64,000 nt of DNA from NCBI GenBank assembly GCA_024734555.1, contig JANPWX010000651.1, forward strand, positions 2,469,833-2,533,832, written 5' to 3'. The notes under the pieces were generated by a model, which was not told the DNA's origin, ran no database searches, and saw nothing but the letters and a program-made list of their open reading frames with translations. This stretch comes from Trochalopteron elliotii. Taxonomy: Eukaryota; Chordata; Aves; Passeriformes; Leiothrichidae. This document shows, one piece after another, positions 12,236-25,000 of this stretch. Each line of letters begins with the position of its first letter. Positions within the stretch are counted from its first letter, which is position 1. Both the position numbers and the translations under genes were made by a program.

Positions 12236-14009
12236 TGTGTTGTGTCTCCTGCCCTTGCCACTTCCCCTGGGCCCCCCATTAACCTCTGTCCAGCCTATTA
12301 TCTCCAGAAATGGTTGGTGGGAGGCAATGCCATTGCCGTGCTGGGTCAGACTACACAGCCAGGACAGGCAGCCGTGGGGGCTTTTCAGAAATCGTCTCCC
12401 AGCTTCACAGCTGCACCTCCCTTTCCCATACAGGCTGAGCCCCAAACCTCAGTATTGAGTACCCACTGAACTTCACTGAAAATATCACTTCTGAAGGCAA
12501 AAGCAATGCAGCAAAAAGGCCTGCAGTTCTCCCTCTGCTTCTGTCTTCACTGACCACGAAACTTCAGCCTCTACTCTTTTAATGTACTGTGGCTGAACTT
12601 GTTGCCAGCAGGTCAAAGGGAACATAATTTACTTGGGCTTTGATTCATTTGATACAGTTTGGGTAAGGTACAGTTGGGAAAGGGGGAGGGGGAGGATAGG
12701 AAACGAAAGCAATAAGTGGTGGCCAGGAAGGAAAGAGGTTGCCTGTTTGTGTGGGAACTGGATTAGTATGAAAATGACAGAACTGTTTTCTAGCCAAGAG
12801 GGCTTTAGCAATACCAAGAACATTTTGACCAGAGCAGGGGCTCCCTGTGCTCAGATTGGTCATGGTGAACGGGAGGCAGCCTGAGCATTTGTCTGCAGGG
12901 TGCTTTTTATCTCTTTCACTGATTAGTAGATTGGCAAGGGGAGAGGGGTGTTTGTATTCTGTGTTGCCTGGAGAGCCCTTTCACCGGTCAGGCAGGACCG
13001 TGGGGTGGTCAGAGTTCTCTTCTGGTAGCTAGCTCTCATCGTGTTTGCATCTCCTTAACACCCTCCTCTTAGACCCTTTACCAGCTCCGTCATGAATTTC
13101 CCTGCCCATTTTCCTCCTGGAGGGAAGCTGGAAGGCTTGGAAGGGACAAATGAACCCACGTGGTACCACAAGGGGCGTTTATCTAGAGACACATTAGAGG
13201 CAGCAATTGTCCTACCAATATTCAGAGCATGAAGAGCTCACAGGCACCAACGATGGGCTGAAATCAGGGGAGCACAACCCTTCCGTCATATTGCTTCTGG
13301 CTGTGCTTTTTCATGGCAACCTGGTCCAGCTCAACGCACTAGCCTTGTCCCCACTGGTGCTGTGCAACCCCCAAAATATTGTAAAAACCCCCACTCTCTA
13401 TCCTGCTCACTCCTCTAGTCACCACCATCAGCCTTGCAGAAGTCAGGGGCCATGCTGTGTCTCTTGATGTAGGTTTTCCTTCAGGTACCTAAGCTTTATC
13501 TTGGCTATTGGGCTTCAGGACGGGACTGAAAGCAGGAGCCAGCAGCTTCTGCAGAAAGCCCCTCCTGATGGCAATGCCTTTGGGTCACCTCATGCACCTC
13601 ACTGGGCTGGATGCTCTTGGGCCAGTCTGATGCTTTCAAACACAGATTGCTTCCCCTGTTTTTGTGGGGGAAAATAGAGGAAAAGGGGCAGCATCCCTTG
13701 TGAGAACTTAAATATTTTACTTTCCTACTTTTGTCCTGACTGACTGGCGTTTACACAGGGGTGAAGAGGCCAGGAGGAAGCAAAGCGATGTGGCTGCTGT
13801 GGTTTCAGTTCTCACTCCACCTTGCTACGGAGAAACTGGAGCCGTGGTTTGGTTTGTGGCTGGGGGGGAAGAGGAATGGTCCTTGGATCTGATCCCTGCT
13901 GGGAAGGCTCTTTCAGTCCCACAGAGGCACCAGCAACACCAACGGGGGCTGGAGGAAGAGGAGAGAAAGCCAGTCCCCCAACAAGCCCCAGTCCAGCAGC
14001 TCACAGTGT

Positions 14010-14340
14010 ATTAATATTCACGGCAGAGCCAGGGGTGTAAATTCACTGCTATCTCCTCGGTGTTTGCCATTTATGCCGTTCATTTCACATAGATGTCACT
14101 ACTGCCTTATGAGCACTCCTCTGAGCCAGCCGCTTAAATAGACCCAGTGCATTATAGTAATGGAGTAACTGTATAAAAACAATGAAATCCAATCTCTTTA
14201 AACTGATTTGATGTCTGCCTGAACCACAACATTTCCTGCTAATGGCTTCCTTCATTTTGTAACCGTGATCTCCACCTGATCAGATTACAGCTGTTTTTAA
14301 TTACAAAGCTAATAGAGTTTGTAGGCAGTGTCAGGCAGAC
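14010..14340. promoter_or_regulatory. Strong-looking candidate conserved noncoding element
   Basis: Dense, non-repetitive sequence with TATTAATATTCACGGC, GCATTATAGTAATGGAG, GCTAATGGCTTCC, CCACCTGATCAGATTACAGC (an E-box, a GATTA homeodomain site, then a second E-box CAGCTG), TTTTTAATTACAAAGC and GCTAATAG. Of all blocks in the flank this one most resembles a deeply conserved developmental enhancer. The call is from sequence texture and motifs. Confidence 0.4.
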
Positions 14341-15534
14341 AGCGCATGCCTGGGGTGGGCACAGGGTGGAGTGGAGCCAGTGGGGGCTCTGGGTGACTGT
14401 TAACACACTCAGCTCATCAAGCTGACTGTCAAAACCCTGGGAGCAGGGGGCAACTAGGAGGGACAGTGATATTTTTCAGCATGGAGCCAATATGCTGTTC
14501 TCCAGGCCAGTCTGTGTGACAGCAGACAGCCCTGGGTTGTGCTCCTACTCCATGTTCTTGCCACCAGGCCAGGCAGCTGATGATGCCCAGAAAATTCATG
14601 ACATGTGTTGGTGCTCCTGCAAGGCGGGTGGCAGGGTCACAGGGAGGCATGACAAGAGGAGAAAGCGGTCTTCTTGATGATGGAGTATAGAAAGAGAAAA
14701 GAAAAAGAACCAGGCCAGAATAGGAATATGTGGTGCTGTTTGATTTTTGCAACTGATGGAACAGGAAGGGGCGTTGCAGACAGCTGACAGTGGAAAAAGC
14801 CCTTGAGATTGATGCCTTTCTTATGGGATAGTGCAGTCAGCTGCTGGGTCTGCGTCCTTCTCCTCAGCCTAGGCAGAGAAACCCCAGGGATTGTGTTCAC
14901 AGCACAGCCCTGTCCCCACTGCCCTTGTTTAGTCCAGCAGTTTGTTTGTGTGTTGATTACTCCATCTCTCTTGGTTAGGGACATGGATCAGCATAGCTGC
15001 AGGGAAAGGAGCAGTTTGAAAGAGCTGTTCCCAAGCAGTGCTGGGCAGGGATGTTTGTGTCCAGCAGATCATTTGTATGCACTGCAGGCAAGCTCCAGTT
15101 TGACTCTAGCGGTGGAAAAAACTCTGTGCATGTTACAGTAGTGCTGGGTATCTTGTGCTGATGTTTAAGATTCAGCTGAGGTTGTGCTTAGTTGAAGCTG
15201 GGTGAAAAGTCTTGGCAGAGAAACAGCAGCATCTCCCTTGTACCTCTCTGTCCTGCCACATGAACCTCTTTCCCGGGCTGGTGGAGCTACTCTTGTCTAC
15301 CACAGCATAAAGCCAGGCAAGTGGGACAGTTCGACAGTGAAGTACCCAATTACAGAGCTGGGGAAGTGGGGATCAGGCAGGTGCAGCACCCCCAGGCAGC
15401 CCAGCCCCTGGGAGTGTGTTCCTGGGCAGTGTGACCCACACCAAAAGTGCCCTGCTCGGTTCACTCTGCTGCAGGAGGTGCTCATCCCTTGCTCTTGCCA
15501 TGCCAGAGCTGCATATGTTGGGTGATGCACCAGC

Positions 15535-15615
15535 TTTGTAAATTATTTAGGGTCCACATCAAGAGGCCATCAATTAGGTACCCTAGGACACTTAATTATT
15601 TAGCTTGACAGGAGT
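15535..15615. promoter_or_regulatory. Small AT-rich block with repeated AATTATTTAG
   Basis: AAATTATTTAG (15540-15550) and TTAATTATTTAG (about 15593-15604) share a 10-base word, flanking ATCAATTAGGTACCCTAGG. Paired homeodomain/MEF2-like words, with no further support. Confidence 0.2.
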
Positions 15616-18600
15616 CTTTCCCCTTAATTTCATTGTCTTCTCAGTCTCCCGTTTCACAAGAGAGCTGTGGGAAGGGTGCACTGTCACACGTTTCTGCTTC
15701 TCTGTATTGCCCAAACTCATCTGTTTCCCCCTTCCCTCAGCAGATGAGGAAAATGAGACCCAGACACCATCCCTGAGCAAAGTGAGGGTCTGGGTCCTCG
15801 CACCAACACTGCTGTGCTCTGCCCTTGAGTTGTGTCAGGGACCGGACTCTGACTTTGGTCTAAATGATCAAATTTAGGAGTTTTTGGGGATGTTGTAGGT
15901 AAGACAGATGTTGGGGATGAATTTCTGTGATTTCTAAAGTCCTTTTTGACAGCTGGTCACCCACCAGGAGACAATGAAGAGAGTTCCAGCAGCCATTCCA
16001 GCAGCCTATCCAGGTGCTCCCTGGCAGCACTGGGGATCCTGCGTGGGGCGATTCCTGCCTGTTAAACTGAGAGCCAGCAGAACGTGCCATCATTCACTCC
16101 TCTCTTCCTCCACGCTCTTTTCCTCCCTTCTATCTCTTCCTTTATCTGAACTTTTAAACTTAATGTCTGATGCAGATTTTTACAGTAACTCAAGCCTTTG
16201 AGAATTGTTAATGCTGGGCTGTTTTCACTGTGACATTAATATGCCAAATGCCAACTCTAAAAATGCCAAATCAGTCACTGCTGCTGGGTCATGACAGCTA
16301 CAGGACAGCAGAGGTGAGAGCAGTGGTCATGCTGGAGGGGCACAGCTCAGGCAGGCAAGACCCTGACAGGATTTCCTCTCTGTGCCATTTCTTTGCCACA
16401 TCTTGGTATGTTTTTAAGCACGTTTATTTTTTGACCCTCAAAAACTACCTTTCCCTAAAATAAATAAAACTAAGACTGTGAGTCTAGGATTTTAAAGCAA
16501 CCCTACAAATAACAAAGCAGTGTGTGCAGATCAGTTGTCACCAGCAACCCTACAATAACAAAATAATACACGCAACCCTATACAATGCTGAAACAACTGC
16601 TATGGGCATGCGAGGCAGGAAATATATTTTCCAGTGTCAAGCTTAACGAGACTTTGTTCTGCAGTAAACTCAGGGGTCAGAAGGGGGATGTAAGGGCCAA
16701 AACACCTTGAGCTGTGTATCTTTAATGTCACGCAGCAGGCAGGGTGGTGGGACATGCGGCAAACACCACTTTGTTAGTGCAGGGTTTAATAGTCTGGAAA
16801 AGGAAAAGAAAGCGAGGGTTTGTGATGAAACAGGAAGTACCCTCAAATCCTGGAGCCTTTGAAGAATTGTCAAAGGAATGAGAAGTCTGAATGTTTGAGA
16901 AGGCTCTGGATTGTGGAGCCAGAGGGGGCAGGGGGACATGGAGAGGGAGGCATCGAGCACAGACCTTCTCCAGACCCACACTCTGCTCTTTGTTCCCCTT
17001 TTATTTTATTCTTAAATTATTAGATTCTTTTCATTGCTTTTTTTTTCTCTCTCTTACACACATACACTTTCTGAAGCCAGCAAGAATTTTCTTACAGTTT
17101 GAGCAAAGCCCCAGTCCTACACCATGGCACTGCTGGTGTGGCACTCCCCACACCTTGCTGCAGAACAGCATGTGGAAGTAGCTCTGTGATCCAGGCTCTG
17201 CTCATGCATGATGCACAAACCATTTTTTTGAGGAAGTGTTTAGGGAGTTTGAAAAATTCTGGTTAGCTGCCTTTTTTATATTTTTTAATTAATTTTTTCT
17301 GCCTCTTCTATTTTTTGGGTGTGGCATTTCTGTGGGGCAGCAGGAGCACACAGGCAATGCCTCCACTTCTCCTAGTGCCTGGTCAGCCAAGAGCGACCAA
17401 AGAAAATTCCTGTATGCTTTTCCGAGACATTTTCTCAGCATTTGAAATGCAAATATGCTGAAAAAGAGTAGTTCAGTGGCTTAACTATTACTAGAGGGAA
17501 TCTGATAGCACAAAACTAGTGATGATAATGATGATGAAAAGCTGGTTCAGGGTTGAATTTAACGACCTATGGTGTGCTAGTAAAAGGGCCTGGAGACTAA
17601 ACCTGAGAGAGATTTTCAGCCAGCTGCAGGCATCAGGAGGATGCCCAGTGCTGGAAGGATACCTGGAGGCATGTCTTCACAGGGAATGGGTTTCATTTCC
17701 TTTCAAGCCCAAGGTGAGGAGGATGAACTTTTTCTTCCCATTATACTGAGGGAAAGAGGATCTGCCCTTCCCAGGCAAAAACTGCTGGTGATAAGTTGCC
17801 TTTTCCCCTTGCAGAGTGCCCTCCCCAGTGCCCAGAAATGGCAAGACATGACCAGTGAGGTGGCTGAGAGGGAACACCCAGCTGTTCTGTGGAGAGGGTG
17901 AGCCTGGTGAAGGAAGCCTAGAGGGAGAGCCGAGACACTGACATAACACTGTGCTTTCCTCTGTACTAATTGTACGCTTGGGACCAAATTTAGACTGGTG
18001 TAACTCTGCTGAAGTCACCAGGGATTAATTTGGCCTCTGGTGGCTCCATTGTTTTAGCTAAATGAGTCAGAAGAAGCAGCCTATTCTTATCTTCGCACAG
18101 TGGGGCAGTGGCAGTAATGGCTTAGCGAGGCAGACCCCAAAAGCAGCATGACTGGGACCTGAGATCTGGGTTTCCACGAGACAAATGGGGCTGCAAGAGG
18201 AAATGTTTTGACATTTGGGTTATAGATGGAGGCAGGCTCAGCGTGGGTGCGAGCGGTGCTCACCGCTGCTGCAGGCAGAGGGGAAGGGGGCTGGCAGGTT
18301 CCCTGAATATTCAGTGGTGCCGTTTGGAGTTCCTCAATTCTTCAGCCATCAGAGAGGGAAGCTGTGGCTCTGGAAGGGGCACGTGGTGTCAAAGGGGACT
18401 TCACACCACTTCCCGGCCTGGTGAGAAAGGGAGCCCAGGTGAAAACGTTCCAAAAGCACTGGCTGCATCCCTGGCTGCTCTTGCTTCTGCCAGTGGCTGG
18501 GTGTGGGGAAGGAGTGATGGGACAGAGCACAGGCTGGCACAGGGCTGGAGTAGATGTTTTGGGCAAAAGTTTCGACTGCTAGCCCAAGGCAGTGTGCTGG

Positions 18601-19144
18601 TTTAGCATGTTATGAATGCCCTCAAACTTCTGGGAAATTGAGGATGATTTAGAAAACCGGGATTTTTCCAGCCCAGGTCAGTACAAGCTGTTTCCAACCA
18701 GAGAGGTGTTTGCTAAAGGGCCTGCAGGAACTGTGTGCCTCACCCAGCCAGCATCCAGCCTTGTGGCAGGCAGTTTTGGAGGGGAAATGGAGCAGGCAAT
18801 GGAGATGAAAATGTTGTTTCCCTTCCCATGCCTGTTGCTGGGAGCAGGCCATCTCCCCTTTTCCTGCTGTACCCACTGGGCAAAGGAGCACAAGACTTCA
18901 GCCTCCGAGGCTGTCAACCTGGCACATTTTGCCATGGTCAAACACTCTTTAAAGCAAGTACAGAGGCAGATCTTCTTCTGAGGATGGAGATAACAATAGG
19001 TAGGAAGGGCGGGGGAGGGCAGACTTGGAGTCTTGCTGCTCCCAGCGCTCCTGTACCTCCACAGCTTGAACGGGCGCATTCCCAGCGTCCGGAGCCGGAT
19101 AATAAGCAGAGCCACAACAGCTATTCAGGAGGCTCTGACCCTGG

Positions 19145-19260
19145 CTAGGTAACTACATAATGAGCCTGTTTGAATTGCTCCCGTCCCTGCCAAAGGGGTG
19201 GGATCGGGGGATGCTTTTGTTTGCAATAATGAACCTGTAATTATGCTACATTTCTTGGTT
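19145..19260. promoter_or_regulatory. Candidate small regulatory block
   Basis: Includes GTAACTACATAATGAGCC, GCAATAATGAACC, TGTAATTATGC and TTTCTTGG. Non-repetitive and AT-biased. Weak call from motif density. Confidence 0.2.
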
Positions 19261-21735
19261 TTAGCCACATTTTGTGTGTGTGTGTTGTTCTCTTTGTATT
19301 GACAGATTTATGGCCAGGATATGCTGCTGCACCAGAAGCCGTACAGGACCGTGTGGAGACTGTCTGACTGTCGTCTCAAAAAGGTGGGGGGAGAGGAGAA
19401 GGAGGGGGGGTCTTTGCACTACCTCAGTCCCCGAAGGGATAAATAAATGTATTAAAATTATTACAGATAGCAGAGGTGCTGCCTTTCCAAAAGTCACAGG
19501 TTTCAGCAGGGCAGAGGAAAAAAAAAGCTTTTGGGCTCCAGGTGAATTAAAAAAAAAATTTAAAAGTAGGGAACAAAATAAATAAATAGCACATACCAGA
19601 CTTCAGCTCCAAGGTGCTCAATAAAATTACACTTTGAAATGCAAGGATTAGACAGAGTAGGTGACAAGGTGACTTTGTTAACAGGCTAATCTCTTGCCTT
19701 AACAGAGACAGGGGATTTACATGTGACTGCACAAAACTGCTTTATGGTCTTTTTTCCAGCTGGAGAATGTAGGAAGGGGGAAGAAGGAGATGGGACAGGG
19801 TTGGATGTTTTAGAGACGTGTAAAAGGGGTTTAAACTGTGCTTTTCTTATTGTTTTAGGTTTGTTTGTGGGTTTTTTAAGCAAGTCTGCATGGAAATGTG
19901 ACACCAATAATAAGCTGTTTCCAAAAGGCCCAGGTAGCTGATGATGAAGATGTCACAGAATAATGAATAATTGGGTAAAACCATTTGTGTTGTGATTTCT
20001 TCGTCAATGGTTTTATTTGCTTTCTTATAAAAAGCCAGCCAGTATCACGGGCTATTCAAAATGCTATGTCAGGAGTACTTTTCCCTGAGTCTTTCTCCAA
20101 ATTTCAGCTCTTCTTCACCAAGGAATGTGATTGTGAATTCTAAATCCAGGGTATTTTTTTTCAAATGGCTCCTCTGTTCTTGGGCAAGGAACGGGCAAGG
20201 GGAGAAAGAAATTTTTTAAAAAATAATAAAAAATTAGAGCTTTAGGTCTTAACATTTCTGTCCATTACTAAGATGAGACACTGATGAGCAAATGAACATG
20301 AAATGAGACCTGGATCCCTCTGTGAGGATTTGTATCATACAGTATCCACTTCCCTGTGCCCAGGATCCAGTCACCCCTGTCATCCCTCCCCCTGCAGCAG
20401 GCAGAGTGCTCCTGGCTTTTCCACTTAACTCCTTCGAGTGTCAGTGTGGATATCCACTGTGAACCAGGAGAAATGTGGGGAAGCAATCACTTCAAACCTT
20501 ACACAGTCTTCTTTGTCTCTGGATAAAAATGACAATGAGAAAACCAACTCCTGCATAAGGCTCATCTGAAATTCAACAGAAAGCAGGCTGAGCATGTTCT
20601 GTAGTTTTAAATAGATCTGGTGAAAGTATTTATCATGTTGTCTTTGTTGCAGCATATCTGGGGTATTTGTGGTGACTGCAGACAGAGGAACAGATTCTGT
20701 ATGGAAACTTGGTGTCAGATCCCCAGCTCATTTACAGATTCATGGGCTGGACCATTTCTGGATGAGATTTCAGCTTTTTTAAGTGGGTGAAGATGATCTA
20801 TGAGGGCATGGAAAGACATCCTAGTGAGGGAGGGGAAAGGTGCTTTTCCCTTTGCTTTGATATTGGGGTAGCAGGAGGGAAGACAGTTTCATTCAGAAGA
20901 GTTGTGCATCTCACTTGAGTATGACTATTTAAATATTTCCAAACAGTCATCTCAAAGAGATGATTTGCTGAAAAAAAAAATTAAATTATGTGATTGAGCA
21001 TTACCCCTCAGGGTTACACCCAGTCTTGAATTTCAAGCTACCTTTGCAGGAAGGTAAGTGTAAAGGCTCAGCAGCCCAGCTGCCCAAAACAGCCATGGCC
21101 AGCTTGTCCATGGACATGCCAGAAGGTCATGGAGCCAACAGGAATACAGGCAGAGTTCAGAACAAGGGGAAGTGGAAGGATGGGACAGGGCTGTCAGCCA
21201 GCATGGCTGTCACCATTTTCCTTGAGGAACCATCCAACACCCCCAAGAAAATATTCAGCTTTGCCTTGAGTTCAACAAACTTGATGAAACAGCCGGTCCA
21301 AGCCCCAGCTGTAACTTGGCCAGTGAGGATCTGCAGTATTGCTCTGAGTCCCCTCTGATCCTCTGGATATCAGGGATAGACAGAGCACATCCTCCACACA
21401 GCTTTTGGGTGACAATGGAACTCATCTACTCACCACTGCCCAAGGGTCTGAGATTGCACAGGGGGGCCCCGTGAAGTCAGCCATGTACCAGGTCCTAGCA
21501 GGGCTCATCAGAGGCAAACTGCTGAGTGTGAGCATACTAAGCACTTTCTCAAGCATGGATGGAAGAGAAAGTAAAAATTACCCACTTAAAAAATCAGACA
21601 CGACCTCAGCTCTAAGGTTTACCCACTATTTGGGTGCTAAAACATATTTAAACCTAGCAGCAGACACACATTCTATGCAGGAATCTGACCAATTGTTTCC
21701 CTTCTCTCCCTTGTCCTTATACCTTAAATCATTTT

Positions 21736-22020
21736 GACCTTTAATTGGCCCTAATTTGCCCACAGACGGCCCTGGGACCCTTCAACACATTTGCTTGTAA
21801 TTGGGTCTCTTTGTTATTTTTCTAGAGAGCCACTGTTGGTTGTTTCTTTTTGAAAACACTGTGGCATATCATTGAGAAGCCGCTTTTAAATGAGCCCTGC
21901 TGGAGGCCAGGAGAGCCCTCTGAAAGCCCAGCAGAGAGACTGGGCTATCTAAATGCAATTATCATATCACTGTGAAAACGTGAAACGGGCCTGAGCTTAA
22001 GCAAACATCACCCGCCCCTG
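21736..22020. promoter_or_regulatory. Candidate conserved noncoding element
   Basis: Contains CCTTTAATTGGCCCTAATTTG, CTTGTAATTGGGTCTC, GGGCTATCTAAATGCAATTA, CAATTATCATATCAC (two GATA cores) and ACGTGAAACGGG. Non-repetitive, with multiple TAATTG words. Called on texture. Confidence 0.35.
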
Positions 22021-25000
22021 GGCTGAGGGTGGTAAAAGCTTTGCTGGGAGGTGCTGGGTTGAACCCGTGGGAGAGGTTATCCTGCCATCACACCTTTCGC
22101 CCAGCAAAACAGGGAATGTCTCTCTGCCTGTTCCTTACTGCAGCTGGGCATGTAACTGGGTGTTTTCCCATGTGTTTTCCTTGGTGGTTTTATTTAAATT
22201 CACCTTATTAGAGTGTGGTGGTTTGCAAGGAATTGCTCTGGTACAGCCACGGGGCGTTATTCTGCAGAGCAAGAATAGGACAGCCCAGGAAAGGAACAGC
22301 AACAGCAGCAAGAGACTGCCAGCAGACAGTGCTTCCTCAGCCAGGCCCTGTGTGTGCCACTAATCTGGCTGTGGCCATAGTTTGCCCTTAGTCCTGCTCA
22401 TAATGTCATCAAGATCTTAACTGTCCAAAGCGAAGTTAGGACAGTGGGGGATAATGCTGCAGCCAGATAATATCTGCACTGCCTCCTGCACTAATGGACA
22501 CTTACTCTGTAACCGAGCCTCTGCTCAGTCAGCCCTGCAGCATGGAGACCTCTTGTTAATATTTGGTCCATGCAGACTTTACCATCAAGTTAAGCTACAG
22601 GGCTGTTGAGCCTCTGACTACAGGTTGTTGTGCCAGTGGTCCTCTTGGAGATTGAAACTGGTGCCCAAGAACATGGGAACTGCAGTGTGTCCCATAAAGC
22701 TGTTTTAGTGCCAGAGCCCAAATAAATTTATTTTCCATGGCTTACAGCATTCACACAGGCAGCACCCACAGACTCCACTGCTTGGAACAGATTAGCAAAC
22801 TACATCTCACATTGTATGGAAAGTCAAGTGAACCATGGCTGGCAAGGCTGGATTTCTGCCCTGTGGAGGAGAGTTTTTTTATTGGGTCAATCTGTTCACG
22901 TGTGGCTCCAGCAAAGAAAAGACACTGCTGTTTTCACCTAACTGACACTTGTGGAGGTCAAATGCAATTGAGGAGGATGTGCTGCTCTGCAAAGGTAGCA
23001 GGTATGATGAATGCCTCCTGTCCCTTGAGGTCATGCATTGAGACAGGCATGGCAAGATGGTGTAAAATGTAAGAGGCACTTATTTGGAAGGAAGAGAGAG
23101 TCCTGCTCTACCAGCATGGCTGTCAAATGTAGCTGAAACCAGCAGAGACTGATCTTTAGAAACAGGAAAAACTCAAAAGTCCTCCATTGCCCCCGGATAA
23201 TTCTTGATCTATGGGTCTGGAAGTTGTAGTTTCTAATGGTCAAGGCATCTAATTGGAGTTAGATATCCAATTACATGGATGGAATTAGCTCAGTAAAGTC
23301 TTAACAGTTGGCAGCAAGACTCCTAGTTATTTAAAGTTCCTACCATAGTTTGCCAACACATAACTGGCTTTCAGGTGCTGGGGGAAGAAGCCCATCAAAG
23401 TGTCCTCCATCCCTCCCTAGGTCAGATCATGCTCAGCCAGAACGATGTGAAAGGGGCAAGACTCCTTTGTCCAAATCTCCACCAGCTGGAGCAGCTCACC
23501 CAAAATACCAAGCTCCAAATGCAGCTGGCACAGAGAGACTCCAGGTGTGACTGAAGGTGCTGGTTTCAGCATTTCAGGGATTAACTGCAGTCCCACAAAT
23601 GCAGTAAAGGAAATTCCTTTTCTAAAGGTAATATGGAGCCAACAGGCCTGAGGGTGAAGTTTGGGATCCACATAATGCAACCAGGCATGGCTGGGTCCTT
23701 CCTTGGAGGACAGACTGGGCATAGAGAACACAGTGCTGCCAGAGCAGGGCTGGACACTCTTGAGTCTGTAACTGTGAAGCTGGGAAGCATTTTGTAGTTG
23801 TCTTCAAAATCTGCATCTCTCTCCTGACTTTACTGTAATTTTTTTTCCCACTGTTTTTCTGATGTTTCTGTCCAGGTTGCTTAAAATCCAAGACATTTTA
23901 TTTCTGCTAATGAGGTTGTGGTCAAATGTGGGCTCTTGCTGGGGTTCAGCAATGGATCCCTGCTGTAACACCCCAAAGCATTCACAGTGTCCTGGCAGAT
24001 GCTGGTCCTCATAAGTTTATTTAGATACAGAATCCTTGCCCTTGAGCTCCAAGTACCCAGGGTTTTTGCATATGCAAATATTTGCAAAGTCAAGGCTCTG
24101 TTTGTATTGCCTATTTAATAATTTAAGTTTATATTTAAGTTTCTGATGCTCTGTTCATTTTTTTAAATCCAGCCATAATTTTAAGGAAAGAGGTTTCTTG
24201 CTTGGCTTTTTAAGCAGATGTCTGAAGCGTCCCTTGTGAGTTCAGCACATTGCTGCAGTAGTGGGTCCAGTGGTTTGTGTTGGTGTCTCTAGTTTTGAGG
24301 AATAATGAAGGAGCGGGAGAACTGCACTGTACAAAGTTGTATTGTCCCATCACCATTCCTGAAGTTCTTTTGTCCCAGTGGCCGCTAGGACATGCTTTCT
24401 GCAGTCAGAAAGGTCTGTGCATGGTGCTGAGTCAGGAACCTGGTCAGCTGTCCTGTCTCTGAGCAAGACAAATACACTGGGATATGCCTGCACATGCCAG
24501 ATCCTCTGACAAGCCAACATCTCTCAGGGGGCTTGGATGCCATCCTTGGCACAGGAAGGAGATGTTCATGTCACGGATGCCCTTTGCACCATGGTCAGAT
24601 CTGGAGAGAAAACACAGTGGGGACACTGGCATGGGTTAGCTGTTCTCTGACATCAGTGCATGGAGCAGCAGAGGTACTGTTTTCAGGGCTGCTGTTAAGC
24701 ACTAGAAAATTCCCCTTTCAACAATTCTCTGTTTTATTAAAACAAAAAAAGCTTGAATGCTCAGGCAGGAAGAAGTAATTTTTCCAAAATAGACAGTGAT
24801 GAATTTGGGAAAATTGGAGGGAGGCCAAGGAATTACAGCAGACTGAAAGCTGGGTGACTTTTCTGGGAGTGACCAGGGAAAATTTCAAAGCCACCAAGCC
24901 CTGCTTCCCCACCACTGCCAAAGGAGAGCTGAAACCTTGGCGAGCAGAGGAGTCACTGCCACCACTGCTGTTTTCTTTTCTTGCTGCCAGATAAAGAGGA

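Larger units (their letters stand above)
8346..14009. other. Gene-free sequence
   Basis: Noncoding stretch holding the two candidate blocks at 10150 and 11290 and the CCAGC repeat at 12206. No supportable ORF, RNA gene or transposon outside these. Confidence 0.55.
14341..21735. other. Gene-free sequence
   Basis: Noncoding. Two weak AT-rich blocks (15535 and 19145) are listed separately. Otherwise it holds only short T-rich and A-rich runs (for example 17035-17050 and 19548-19562). Open frames are short and overlap on both strands. Confidence 0.55.
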
